Source: Bacillota bacterium (GTDB lineage Bacteria; Bacillota; Clostridia; Tissierellales; Sedimentibacteraceae). From it: DNA of 64,000 nt. The translations under genes and the position numbers were made by a program. Shown here piece by piece: positions 44,014 through 52,754 of this stretch. Positions within the stretch are counted from its first letter, which is position 1; each line of letters starts with the position of its first letter. The notes under the pieces were generated by a model that searched no databases, had not been told where the DNA came from, and saw only the letters and a list, made by a program, of their open reading frames with translations. The DNA lies in NCBI GenBank assembly GCA_023386345.1, contig JAEWJT010000011.1, forward strand, positions 139,030 through 203,029, in the 5' to 3' direction.

Positions 44014-45360
44014 ATGAAAGATATAAAATTTAATTATGAAAATAAAAATAATAACAGCTATTTAGTTTATGAAATTGAAAAACTAGAAGAAATTGATAGA
44101 CTAGAACAAAATATGATGAGCAGCAATAAAATAGAGGGCTTATTAGAGTTCATTTACAGTAATATTGACGATAAACATAGCTTCAAATATGATATAACAT
44201 CAAAAATAACCTTAAAAATGTATTTAGATAGATGCTATGATGAAGAAAAAATTATAAAAATTTTCATAAATATATTTAAGCTATTGATAGAGATAGAGGA
44301 TTTTATGATTTTAAAAGAGCATCTTTTCTTGCATGATGACTATGTCTTTATTGATGTGTCAAGCTTGCAAGTATATTTTGTTTGTTTACCAATTGAGGAT
44401 ATACCTATTGAAAATGAGGTAGAATCAAGTAATTTAAAACAATTTATAAATAAGACTTTAGGTAAATTAAGAATAGAAAGATTTGAAAATAAGCCTTTAA
44501 TAAGCCTGCTTAAAGAATTTTTGAGCAAGGAAGAACTTTCAAATATTGAAGAAACTAAAAATGTTCTAAAAAATATGCTTCAAGATAAAAATAATAAAGA
44601 TATAGCTTCAGCTCCTAAATATGTACATTCAGAAAAAGAAAACGAATTAAAGAAAGTAGAATTTAACAATATAGATAATTGTGAAGAAAGAAAAATTAAA
44701 AAAATAAATCAAGATAGTTTTGATTTTTTAGTTCCAGGACAGGAAAAAAAGGTAGAAGTAGAAGCTGAGAAAAAGATAAATATAAGAAATATTTTTAAAT
44801 TTTCACCTTTTGGTGACAAGAAAAAAGAAAATATCAAAGACAGAAAATCGGATGTAGAAAAGCTAAGAAAGATAAATAAAAATAAATACGAAATAAATAT
44901 AAATAGTAAAAATTACAATGATGAAAATATTATTATGAGCAAAAATATTAAGACAAATGATGACGATAAAGAAATTAGCTACAATAAAACTGTTATAATA
45001 AAAAACTCCGATAATAATGAAAAAACAGTTTTATTAAACGCTCTTAATAGTGGATTATATCCAAGTATTCCATATCTGATAAGAAAGAAGAATAATGAAA
45101 AGATAAACATTACAAGCAATTTATTTAGAATTGGAAAAGAGATAGATTATGTAGATTATGTTATATTAGATAATTCAACAATAAGCAGAGCACATGCAGA
45201 TATAATCAAGATAAACAATGAGTATTTTATGAAAGATAATAATTCAAAAAATCATAGCTATGTCAATGAAATTATGATATCTGACGGACAGGTAGTAAAA
45301 CTAGAACACAACAGTGAAATTAAGCTTTCTAATGAGGTGTTTACATTTAAGCTGCATTAG
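44014..45360 (+). CDS. DUF6382-like protein with C-terminal FHA domain
   Basis: 448 residues, cytoplasmic. The N-terminal ~190 residues fit the DUF6382 family found beside FHA domains in clostridia (YVFIDVSSLQVYFVCLPIED). A charged linker of about 150 residues follows. The FHA domain (about 368-448) has FRIGKEIDYVDYVILDNSTI, SRAHADI with the phosphothreonine-binding Ser/Arg near 390, and NSKNHSYVNE. It binds phosphorylated proteins and lies directly before a Ser/Thr kinase, so it is probably a substrate or reader of that kinase. Confidence 0.85.
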   Translation: MKDIKFNYENKNNNSYLVYEIEKLEEIDRLEQNMMSSNKIEGLLEFIYSNIDDKHSFKYDITSKITLKMYLDRCYDEEKIIKIFINIFKLLIEIEDFMILKEHLFLHDDYVFIDVSSLQVYFVCLPIEDIPIENEVESSNLKQFINKTLGKLRIERFENKPLISLLKEFLSKEELSNIEETKNVLKNMLQDKNNKDIASAPKYVHSEKENELKKVEFNNIDNCEERKIKKINQDSFDFLVPGQEKKVEVEAEKKINIRNIFKFSPFGDKKKENIKDRKSDVEKLRKINKNKYEININSKNYNDENIIMSKNIKTNDDDKEISYNKTVIIKNSDNNEKTVLLNALNSGLYPSIPYLIRKKNNEKINITSNLFRIGKEIDYVDYVILDNSTISRAHADIIKINNEYFMKDNNSKNHSYVNEIMISDGQVVKLEHNSEIKLSNEVFTFKLH

Positions 45361-45425
45361 GAATGTGATAAGATGTTTTGACTATCTTTTCTTGCTAATC
45401 AGTATAATAACGGAGAAGTAAAATC

Positions 45426-46394
45426 ATGCTAAAGGTAAACGAAATAATTGATAAAACATATGTTGTAGAAGAAAAAATAGGTTCTGGAGCAAGTGGAGTG
45501 ATATATAAAGCATATCATTTAAGACTTAAAAAAGCTGTAGTAATAAAGCAAATAAGACAGGAGCTAAGAGGTAAAATAAATGAACGCAGTGAAGTAGATA
45601 TACTAAAAAATTTAAAGCACAGTTACATTCCTCAAGTATATGATTTTATAGAACATGATGGAGAGGTTTATACAGTCATAGAATATATTGCTGGTTCAAG
45701 TCTAGCTGATGAGTTAAAGAAACGCAAGAGATTTCCTCAAAAAAGAGTAATCAAATGGGCGATACAGCTATGTGAAGCATTGTCTTATTTACACAGTAGA
45801 AATATCCCAATAATACACAGCGATATAAAGCCAGAAAACATAATGTTAAATACAGATGATAACATATGCCTTATTGATTTTAATATTTCGCTATTATTCT
45901 CAAATGATATAAGAATAATTGGCTTTACAGAGGGATATTCTCCACCTGAACAGATATCAGTATTCAATGTAATAAACAGAATGAATATATGTAAAAAATC
46001 TAATTTGGAGGAAAATACACAATTAATCGAAAATATAAAAGCAGCAGAAAGTATAAAGACAGGCTTTACAGAGCTAAACAGCGGAAGAACTGCTAATAAA
46101 TTAAGCAATAATAATTCAAAGAAAATTAAACACAGAATAGATGAAAAATCAGACATATACAGCTTAGGAGCAAGCTTATACCATTTATTATTTGGAGAAA
46201 AGCCAAATGGCATAAATATTGATATGACAAAGGTTAATAATCATAATATCAAAATAGACAGGAGCTTAAATCAAATAATAAAAAAAGCAACAAACATAGA
46301 CCCTGAAAATAGATATAAAACTGTGGATGAAATGCTAAAAAATTTAAAAAACATAAAAAATGCTAAAAGATTTTGTATTTTTGATAATAAGTAA
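45426..46394 (+). CDS. Ser/Thr protein kinase, cytoplasmic
   Basis: 322 residues: a kinase domain without membrane anchor or PASTA repeats. The glycine loop is GSGASG (19-24), the ATP lysine is Lys41 in VVIKQI, the catalytic loop is HSDIKPEN (131-138, with Ser in place of the usual Arg), and the magnesium loop is DFN (151-153) instead of DFG. YSPPEQ ends the activation segment. After it an insertion of about 50 residues (NMNICKKSNLEENT and on) separates the lobe from DEKSDIYSLGASLYHLLFGE. The changes resemble active bacterial kinases, but activity needs proof. Last gene of the Tad locus. Confidence 0.9.
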   Translation: MLKVNEIIDKTYVVEEKIGSGASGVIYKAYHLRLKKAVVIKQIRQELRGKINERSEVDILKNLKHSYIPQVYDFIEHDGEVYTVIEYIAGSSLADELKKRKRFPQKRVIKWAIQLCEALSYLHSRNIPIIHSDIKPENIMLNTDDNICLIDFNISLLFSNDIRIIGFTEGYSPPEQISVFNVINRMNICKKSNLEENTQLIENIKAAESIKTGFTELNSGRTANKLSNNNSKKIKHRIDEKSDIYSLGASLYHLLFGEKPNGINIDMTKVNNHNIKIDRSLNQIIKKATNIDPENRYKTVDEMLKNLKNIKNAKRFCIFDNK

Positions 46395-46427
46395 AAGAAA
46401 AAAGCTAAATATTTAAAATTATACAAA

Positions 46428-46462
46428 AAAACAAAGCACTAATCAAAGTGCTTTGTTTTTAC
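46428..46462 (+). terminator. Terminator of the Tad locus
   Basis: AAAACAAAGCACT (46428-46440) pairs with AGTGCTTTGTTTTT (46447-46460). It lies 34 bases after the kinase stop codon. The remaining gap to 46719 is AT-rich with nothing else I can name. Confidence 0.85.
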
Positions 46463-46719
46463 CCCCCACAGATGAACTTCATTGAATTTTTAATAATTCT
46501 TTTAAGAACATCTATGAGTAAATTATATTATATAATTTTGTATTTTTCAACATATTTCATTCGACAACATTTGACAAATTCAAGTCATATTATAATCAAT
46601 AATATAGAAATTGTTATTACAAACAGTAATTAGTCAAATAATCTGAGTTTTATAGAATTTACAAAAGTATTATTAATTACTTTTGACAATATTTTTCAAC
46701 AATTATTTTATTATGTCTA

Positions 46720-47718
46720 TTAATAAAATGATAACTTTCCAATACCAACAAAATCCATGTGCATTGGGCATTCGTTTTTGCCACCAAATAATGTATTCAT
46801 TCCTATTCCTAAGTGGAATGTGCCAGCCATTTTTTCATCTAATACTACGTATCCTGTTAATTTTTCTATATTTTTGTTCATACCTATTCCTAACTCGCAG
46901 ATTATGTTTCCATTTGGAGGCAGTTCGTTTAAAAAATCATTGAATATATGTGAATCTGATTTTATAATCTTACCATTTTCAATTGTCAAAATAACATTAT
47001 CTAACTTGGTATCCGTATCTAAAAAAATATTTTCAAAATAAACAGTACCATTTGTTTTTTCTTCAATAGGAGCTATAGATATTTCACCACATGGCAAATC
47101 ACCGTCACCAGCATCAATAAACCAATTTCTTCCTTCTAAATAGAGTGATAATTCACAATTTGCTCCTGTTTTTATTATGGCACTACTTTTTCCCTCTAAT
47201 TGAGAAGCTTTTTCTTCACATCTTTTCTTTAAATCATCGTAATCTATGTCATATGCCTTGTTCATTTTTTCTATAAAAATACTTGACTCCAATCCGGATT
47301 CTATCGCATTTTCTTCACTCGGTACTCTGATTTGAACAAATTTCTTCTTTTTACTTAATGTTGAAAATAATGTTGACATATATTTTCTGTATAGATTCAT
47401 TTTTTCTTTATTTTCAGAAAGCTTTGGCAAAGGAACTACAGCCTTATACATACATATGTCAATTACGATATCAATATTATCAAATATAGAGTAGTATTTA
47501 TCATTGAAGCACGTATCTAAAGCATTTGTAAACATTTCGTAGTTTACAAGTCGAGATTGCTGAAATTCTATAGGGCTTGCACCAAGAGAGAGAATTTCAT
47601 AGCTAAAATTGTGCAATATATGCCTTTGTGAATCCTCTCCCCAAAATTGTAAAAGAACGAGTTGCTCTTTATCTATACCAATTGCCTTTAATATTTTATT
47701 TATAATTCTTCTATCCAT
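46720..47718 (-). CDS. M29-family aminopeptidase-like protein
   Basis: 332 residues from the ATG at 47718, six bases after GGAG. The C-terminal half has the metal-binding pattern of thermophilic (M29) aminopeptidases: GDLPCGEISIAP (Glu), ICELGIGMN (Glu), KMAGTFHLGIGMNTLFGG (His) and MHMDFVG (His and Asp). It is shorter than typical members (about 400 residues), the missing part lying at the N terminus. It probably removes N-terminal amino acids in the cytoplasm. The ArsR-type regulator gene lies 35 bases upstream and is probably co-transcribed. Confidence 0.85.
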   Translation of the reverse strand: MDRRIINKILKAIGIDKEQLVLLQFWGEDSQRHILHNFSYEILSLGASPIEFQQSRLVNYEMFTNALDTCFNDKYYSIFDNIDIVIDICMYKAVVPLPKLSENKEKMNLYRKYMSTLFSTLSKKKKFVQIRVPSEENAIESGLESSIFIEKMNKAYDIDYDDLKKRCEEKASQLEGKSSAIIKTGANCELSLYLEGRNWFIDAGDGDLPCGEISIAPIEEKTNGTVYFENIFLDTDTKLDNVILTIENGKIIKSDSHIFNDFLNELPPNGNIICELGIGMNKNIEKLTGYVVLDEKMAGTFHLGIGMNTLFGGKNECPMHMDFVGIGKLSFY

Positions 47719-47753
47719 TTTACTCTCCAATAATAACTAATTTTATATGTCTT

Positions 47754-48308
47754 CTATGATTTTACTCTAGTATACATTCCATCATTTCGTACAAATATTT
47801 TTTCAGTGACAAATTCTCTCCTTATGGTGCAAAAGTCGTCATTGAAATCTGCTATAATTATGTTTACTTCTCTTTCGGTATACACTTTGTCAAACTCAAA
47901 AGCCTTTGCCATTTCTTCAAGCACGATAAGCCTTTTCTTTCTCTGAACAGGAATGTTTTTAAGTTTTCCGTATTCGAAGAAGCTTTCTAAGACCTTTTTT
48001 CTATATTCTTCTTCTCTTCTATTTTGTATATCCTCTTCTGATGACTCCTCCTTGATTAAATCAATTATTGCAGATTTTAACACGTCTTCATTTATTGAAT
48101 ACACTGTGTAGTATTGCTCCTTGCTAGCCTTTACAATACTGGCATCCTCTAGTTTTTTTAGATGGAAGGATATAGTTGGCGGTGTTAGCTGTAAACGCTG
48201 AGCCAATAGCTCTACATACATTGGCTCTTTTATTAATGATTTTAAAATCAGCAATCTTGATTTATCTGCTAAGCATTTAAATAGCTTTATAACTTCTATT
48301 TCAGTCAT
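47754..48308 (-). CDS. ArsR-family regulator with C-terminal DUF2087 domain
   Basis: 184 residues. The N-terminal winged helix-turn-helix (about 1-80) has LFKCLADKSRLLILKSLI and QLTPPTISFHLKKLEDASIV, the ArsR recognition helix; the metal-binding CxC of ArsR is absent. The C-terminal DUF2087 domain (about 112-184) has QRKKRLIVLEEMAKAFEFDK and DFCTIRREFV. Such proteins are metal-independent regulators of unknown ligand. A palindrome (48339-48353) just upstream may be its own operator. It probably controls itself and the peptidase gene. Confidence 0.88.
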   Translation of the reverse strand: MTEIEVIKLFKCLADKSRLLILKSLIKEPMYVELLAQRLQLTPPTISFHLKKLEDASIVKASKEQYYTVYSINEDVLKSAIIDLIKEESSEEDIQNRREEEYRKKVLESFFEYGKLKNIPVQRKKRLIVLEEMAKAFEFDKVYTEREVNIIIADFNDDFCTIRREFVTEKIFVRNDGMYTRVKS

Positions 48309-48338
48309 GTTAGTTTCCTTTCTTTTTTAGTTTTAAAT

Positions 48339-48366
48339 TGTGTCATATACACAGTTTCGTATTATA
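48339..48366 (-). promoter_or_regulatory. Putative autoregulatory operator and -10 box of the ArsR-type gene
   Basis: TGTGT-CATAT-ACACA (48339-48353) is a palindrome with perfect 5-base arms. On the minus strand it follows a TATAAT box (48366-48361) at the expected start of transcription; no good -35 box was seen. Confidence 0.4.
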
Positions 48367-48751
48367 TCAAATTAGAAAATATGCTTTTTAATTCTGATAC
48401 TATTGACAATTTAGTTTCTTCTATAACTATATCAATAACTGCATTATTTTCTTTTGCCTTTTCTAATTTAACTCTCCAACTTTCTGGAATTTTATCAAAA
48501 GTCTGAAGATATTCATTGCAAAATGCCTCGTATTTTGAATTTTCATCAATATGCTCTTTTTTTAATATCTGTCTTTGTGCTACACCAATAAAGGTAGTGA
48601 ATATATCATAAATATTAAGCTTTATTTTTTCTAAATCAGCCTCGTCTTTACGATTATCCTTGGTAAGAATATCGCATCTTTGCTTGCATTTTTCTTTTTT
48701 CTCACTCAATGCCTCTGTGTATTGTTGTGTAATTATATCTATATTTTTCAT
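48362..48751 (-). CDS. Small helical protein of unknown function
   Basis: 129 residues, no membrane segment and no signal peptide. Charged helices dominate (ALSEKKEKCKQRCDILTKD, then EADLEKIKLNIYDIFTTFIG). I do not recognise the family. It has a clear promoter and the AAAGGAG site eleven bases before the ATG, so it is a real gene. It is transcribed with or just before the ArsR-type gene. Confidence 0.7.
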   Translation of the reverse strand: MKNIDIITQQYTEALSEKKEKCKQRCDILTKDNRKDEADLEKIKLNIYDIFTTFIGVAQRQILKKEHIDENSKYEAFCNEYLQTFDKIPESWRVKLEKAKENNAVIDIVIEETKLSIVSELKSIFSNLI

Positions 48752-48783
48752 CGCTATAATCTCCTTTTCAAAATTATAGATTT

Positions 48784-48812
48784 ATTATATATGCAAAAAT
48801 AATAGTTGTCAA
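48784..48812 (-). promoter_or_regulatory. Strong promoter of the small helical protein gene
   Basis: On the minus strand TTGACA (48812-48807), a 17-base spacer and TATAAT (48789-48784), both boxes perfect. The surrounding ~60 bases resemble the promoter of the GNAT gene upstream (49452-49480). Confidence 0.8.
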
Positions 48813-48889
48813 TATAATTTTATAAATATCTAATCAAAAAATACGGATTGTTTTTACAGATTAAATTTCTACTAAAATAATTAGATTTA

Positions 48890-49417
48890 TTAAAGCAAAT
48901 TTTTTTCAAACACTATTATATTCCAATCAGGTCTGTTATCATCTTTTGAAACAACTCTTCTAATCTCGTACATATCGAGCGATTTCCAAAAATGCAACCC
49001 AACATTATTTGAATCAACACAGCCTAATTGCAGCTTGTGTATTCCATTTTTCTTTAATACTTTGATAAATTCAGCAATAATTTTAGTTCCTAATTTTTTT
49101 CTTTTAACAGTAATATCAATCATGAAAAATCCTATCCAAACAATTCCTTTGCTTGGATAATGCTCGATATAATCCATTACTGCCACTAATTTATCATTAT
49201 CATAAAAACCGATATAAAACTTTTGGTCGTGTGTAGTGTTTGGCGGTAATTCTATTGTATCTTGTACTGCTTCCTCATATGTAACAGCACGTCCCTGAGT
49301 ACACAAATAGAAATCAATATTTGATAATTCTAAATTGTATAGATTGTCATAATCCTCTTCTGCTATCTTTTTTATTTTATAATCATGCAATAATTCTTGT
49401 AAATCGTTTAATATCAT
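48890..49417 (-). CDS. GNAT family N-acetyltransferase
   Basis: 175 residues. The fold is seen in KFYIGFYDNDKLVAVMDYIE, WIGFFMIDITVKRKKLGTKI and KLQLGCVDSNNVGLHFWKSL, with the typical strand before the acetyl-CoA loop and the N-x-x-x-x-x-F-W-x-x-x-G-like ending. The acetyl-CoA loop itself (KRKKLGTKII) keeps only the second glycine. The acceptor is unknown. An AAGGAG site lies seven bases before the ATG. Confidence 0.85.
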   Translation of the reverse strand: MILNDLQELLHDYKIKKIAEEDYDNLYNLELSNIDFYLCTQGRAVTYEEAVQDTIELPPNTTHDQKFYIGFYDNDKLVAVMDYIEHYPSKGIVWIGFFMIDITVKRKKLGTKIIAEFIKVLKKNGIHKLQLGCVDSNNVGLHFWKSLDMYEIRRVVSKDDNRPDWNIIVFEKNLL

Positions 49418-49451
49418 ATAAAAATCTCCTTAAATTAATAAATATAGAGTT

Positions 49452-49480
49452 ATTATATAAATAAAAATAATAATTGTCAA
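49452..49480 (-). promoter_or_regulatory. Strong promoter of the GNAT gene
   Basis: On the minus strand TTGACA (49480-49475), a 17-base spacer and TATAAT (49457-49452), again both perfect. It is similar in sequence to the promoter at 48784-48812, including flanking bases. The 502-base gap 49418-49919 otherwise holds only AT-rich sequence and the terminator at 49718-49757. Confidence 0.8.
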
Positions 49481-49717
49481 TATGATTATATATATATCTA
49501 AATAAAAAATATAGAAATAACCTCAGAAAATTAATAATATAATAAAATATTCGTATAATATTTTAAATCTTTAAACATAATTTTAAGCTATGATATAATA
49601 AATATCTATATATAACACTATAAAATTACCTGTAAACATTGTGATAAATTAATTATATTTTTATTAGTGAGAAAAAATAGTAGTTGAGTTGATAAATATA
49701 GTACGAAAGAACTATTT

Positions 49718-49757
49718 AAAAAAAACACTCAATTATTATAATTAATATATGAGTGTT
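49718..49757 (-). terminator. Terminator of the sigma/ABC operon
   Basis: AACACTCA (49724-49731) pairs with TGAGTGTT (49750-49757). The minus-strand transcript then reads a T run. It lies about 160 bases after the ABC permease stop codon. Confidence 0.55.
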
Positions 49758-49919
49758 CATGTTTTTATAAAATTTTGCAATTTTAAAGTTATTTTTGTTA
49801 TTACATACTTTTAAATATCTACGATAGTATATTTGCCATACTATTTTTGTTGTAAGCACATGTTATTCTAAAACAATATTCTTTAAAATTCTATTATAGT
49901 TTTTCAAATCAGAAAAGTA

Positions 49920-51161
49920 TCAACCGACTTGATAATTTTTGAAAGCTCTATAAGCAAATGGAATTAATAAAATACAGACTATAAGAGCAAATATAGGTAA
50001 AAATACATAAGGAGTGAATGCAAAATTTCCAAATACAAAGAAATGATCTGAAAATACATTCAATACCCCAAACATTTTTGCTGGTATAAGCCTTATAATC
50101 GTCGCTAATATCCCATTATTTTCAGGTGTTGGAATAAACATAGGTGCAAATAACATTAGATTTGTGATTATAATTACTCCAAAAGAGTTCTTTAATATTG
50201 ATGACATAAGCATTGTTACCATAGAAATCAATAAAATACCCATAATTGAAAGTATTGAGTTAACTATTACTGCTCCAAGCATAGTCAGAGGGTAGGGTAA
50301 AAGTGGGTATGATACCTGTAATGGCACATTTGCACCATCAAACCCATATACAGACAAATTAAGTAATATTGTAACACCTATTACTAAAAAAGATACAAAA
50401 ATTGAGAATGTAACACTTGAAACTATTTTTGCTAATATAAGTTTATTTTTACCAAATTTAGATGCAAGTATCAATTGTGCTGTATGACCACTATATTCAC
50501 CTGCAAATATAGGCGCTATACATATTGATACAAGTAATGCAGTAAAAACAGAAAGACCAGATGACTGTTTTAAAATATTATCATACCCTTCATAATTATC
50601 AAAGTAAAAAGGTGTATTAATTTTAACATTTAATTCATTATATTTTTTTATTTCAGCATCTGTATAATATTGATTAGAATAAAGCTCATCCATCTTTTCT
50701 AAACGTTTATTATAAAATGATTTTGCATCATCTGTGCTTAGCTTATAAAACGCAGTATAATCAAGAAATTTACCTTTAGGAGCATAGACACTTCCAAAAA
50801 TCCTCATAATAGGATTGTACATCAATGCAAATTTTTCGTAAGCATCCTTAGATAATAGAACTACTTCATTTGATGATAAATTTTCTTTATCAGCTAATAA
50901 AAGTTTACTTTGCATAATAATGTCTGCTATCTTATTTTCATCAATATATCCTTTGTTTGTCCTAGAATATTGTCTATCTATATCCATCATTTCATACTTA
51001 CTGATTCCCTTAACTCCTTCTATGTAGTGGTCACCCATAATAGGTCCAAATAATGAAATTGTTATAATAAATGCTATCATCAAAAACGATAAATATGTTG
51101 ATTTGCGTTTAAATATCTTTTTATATTCAAATCCTACAAGTGTAAAAAAATTATTTTTCAT
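49920..51161 (-). CDS. ABC-2 type transporter permease
   Basis: 413 residues from the ATG at 51161, eight bases after GAGG. The first helix (about 24-44) follows MKNNFFTLVGFEYKKIFKRK, the classic start of ABC-2 permeases. A large extracellular loop (about 45-195) and five further helices follow (ALLVSICIAPIFAGEYSGHT, TFSIFVSFLVIGVTILLNLS and others). The gene overlaps the ATPase gene by eleven bases. The substrate is unknown; the operon with a sigma factor suggests stress- or antibiotic-induced export. Confidence 0.88.
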   Translation of the reverse strand: MKNNFFTLVGFEYKKIFKRKSTYLSFLMIAFIITISLFGPIMGDHYIEGVKGISKYEMMDIDRQYSRTNKGYIDENKIADIIMQSKLLLADKENLSSNEVVLLSKDAYEKFALMYNPIMRIFGSVYAPKGKFLDYTAFYKLSTDDAKSFYNKRLEKMDELYSNQYYTDAEIKKYNELNVKINTPFYFDNYEGYDNILKQSSGLSVFTALLVSICIAPIFAGEYSGHTAQLILASKFGKNKLILAKIVSSVTFSIFVSFLVIGVTILLNLSVYGFDGANVPLQVSYPLLPYPLTMLGAVIVNSILSIMGILLISMVTMLMSSILKNSFGVIIITNLMLFAPMFIPTPENNGILATIIRLIPAKMFGVLNVFSDHFFVFGNFAFTPYVFLPIFALIVCILLIPFAYRAFKNYQVG

Positions 51162-52032
51162 TTCTCTCAACCTCACTTATATCACTAAAATAATAAATAT
51201 ACAAATCCTCTAAGCACGCATCAGCCTTAACTGCATCAATAGTTGGACTTTTGTCTGAAACAAGTCTTAAAAAGGTCTTATCCTTTTCATGACGAATATT
51301 TATTATTGTATATATTTTTGATAAATTTTCAGCTTCAGATGTTAAAACACTGCATTCCCAAACCTTACCTTCAATAATCTTTATAATTTCATCTAAACTG
51401 TCATTATGAATGAGCTGTCCCGATTTCATAATCAAAATCTTATTTGCTATGTATTCGATATCAGAAACTATGTGAGTTGACAATATTATAATTCTGTCCT
51501 TTGATAAATCCGATATAAGGTTTCTAAATTTGACACGCTCCTTAGGGTCAAGTCCTGCTGTAGGCTCGTCTAGTATAAGCAGTTTAGGGTTATTCAGCAT
51601 TGCCTGCGCTATACCTAAACGTTGCTTCATTCCGCCTGAAAAGGTCTTGATTTTCTTTTTAGCTACATCACTAAGCGAAGTTAAATTAAGCAATTCAGTT
51701 GAACGCAGTTTAGCAGTAGGCTTGTCTAAGCCTTTTAATGAGCTTATGTACATTAAAAATTCCATAGCAGTGAAATCAGGATAATAACCAAAATCCTGAG
51801 GTAAGTATCCAAGTGAATTTCTGTATTCCTCATCACTGGTATTTAAACCATTTAACTTTATTTCACCGGATGTTGGTTTTAAAACTCCGCAGAGCATTCT
51901 CATCAGAGTGGTTTTACCCGCACCATTAGCACCTAAAAGTGCATATACTCCGTCTTTAAGTGAACAAGATATTCTATCTACTGCAATTTTATTTGCATAT
52001 TGTTTAGTAATTCTATCTATAATGAGTTCCAA
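51151..52032 (-). CDS. ABC transporter ATP-binding protein
   Basis: 293 residues. Walker A is LLGANGAGKTTLMRML, the signature is TFSGGMKQRLGIAQA, Walker B is LLILDEPTAGLDP and the H-loop is ILSTHIVSD. The last ~80 residues (about 215-293) form the accessory domain of this subfamily. It powers the permease encoded next and overlaps both neighbours (16 and 11 bases). Confidence 0.95.
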   Translation of the reverse strand: MELIIDRITKQYANKIAVDRISCSLKDGVYALLGANGAGKTTLMRMLCGVLKPTSGEIKLNGLNTSDEEYRNSLGYLPQDFGYYPDFTAMEFLMYISSLKGLDKPTAKLRSTELLNLTSLSDVAKKKIKTFSGGMKQRLGIAQAMLNNPKLLILDEPTAGLDPKERVKFRNLISDLSKDRIIILSTHIVSDIEYIANKILIMKSGQLIHNDSLDEIIKIIEGKVWECSVLTSEAENLSKIYTIINIRHEKDKTFLRLVSDKSPTIDAVKADACLEDLYIYYFSDISEVERNEK

Positions 52033-52754
52033 TTGTATTCCTCCGTACTTCTAATAAATTTTTTAGCTTGAATTATAACACCTATGATTAGAGATATAAA
52101 TAATATTAACCAAAATTTAGAATTTAAATTGTTATACATATTGCCTGTTACGTTATATAAAAGAATATTAGCTAAGCTTACAAAAGTACTTATCCCTGCA
52201 CAATAAAAGTTCACATTTTTATTTCTTACATAATTCATGACATAAAGAGAGCCAAAGCAAGTCAATAAAAATGGTATAAAAATGTAAAAACTTAGACTTA
52301 AAATACTATATTCGAGCTTAAGCTTTAAAGAGACTAAGAGAAAAATTAAGAAAATAAAATTCACACTGACTAATATTGAAGTTCTGACAATAATAATCTG
52401 ACCTAAGCTATATCTTGTTGTCATTTCAAGCTCTGTCATGTTGTGTGAAATAGAGCGAGATATTTCAGTAGCTATAACCAATACAAAAAAAGGTATTGCA
52501 GATGGAAGCATTGAAATATATTTTATATTTAAATCAATCTTATCCGTGCTTAATATAGCTATTAAACAAATTAACATAACAATTGCTTGAATAAAAAACA
52601 CTCTTTTTCTTATGTATTTTATCTGAGATATAAAGAATTTATAAAAGCTTATCTTTGGTATCTCTAAATTCATAAGAAAATCTTTCTTTCTATTTGATTC
52701 AGGTACTTCATAAGCTGATTTTATTGCTAATTTTAATTTTTTATCCTTATTCAA
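52017..52754 (-). CDS. Membrane protein of the sigma-factor/ABC operon
   Basis: 245 residues: an N-terminal soluble part of about 40 residues (KLAIKSAYEVPESNRKKDFL) and six membrane helices from residue ~52. It lies between the sigma factor gene (8-base overlap) and the ATPase gene (16-base overlap). The position and the soluble head make it a candidate anti-sigma factor or sensor; I do not recognise an anti-sigma domain such as the zinc-binding HxxxCxxC motif, so this is inference only. It might instead be a second permease. Confidence 0.8.
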   Translation of the reverse strand: MNKDKKLKLAIKSAYEVPESNRKKDFLMNLEIPKISFYKFFISQIKYIRKRVFFIQAIVMLICLIAILSTDKIDLNIKYISMLPSAIPFFVLVIATEISRSISHNMTELEMTTRYSLGQIIIVRTSILVSVNFIFLIFLLVSLKLKLEYSILSLSFYIFIPFLLTCFGSLYVMNYVRNKNVNFYCAGISTFVSLANILLYNVTGNMYNNLNSKFWLILFISLIIGVIIQAKKFIRSTEEYNWNSL

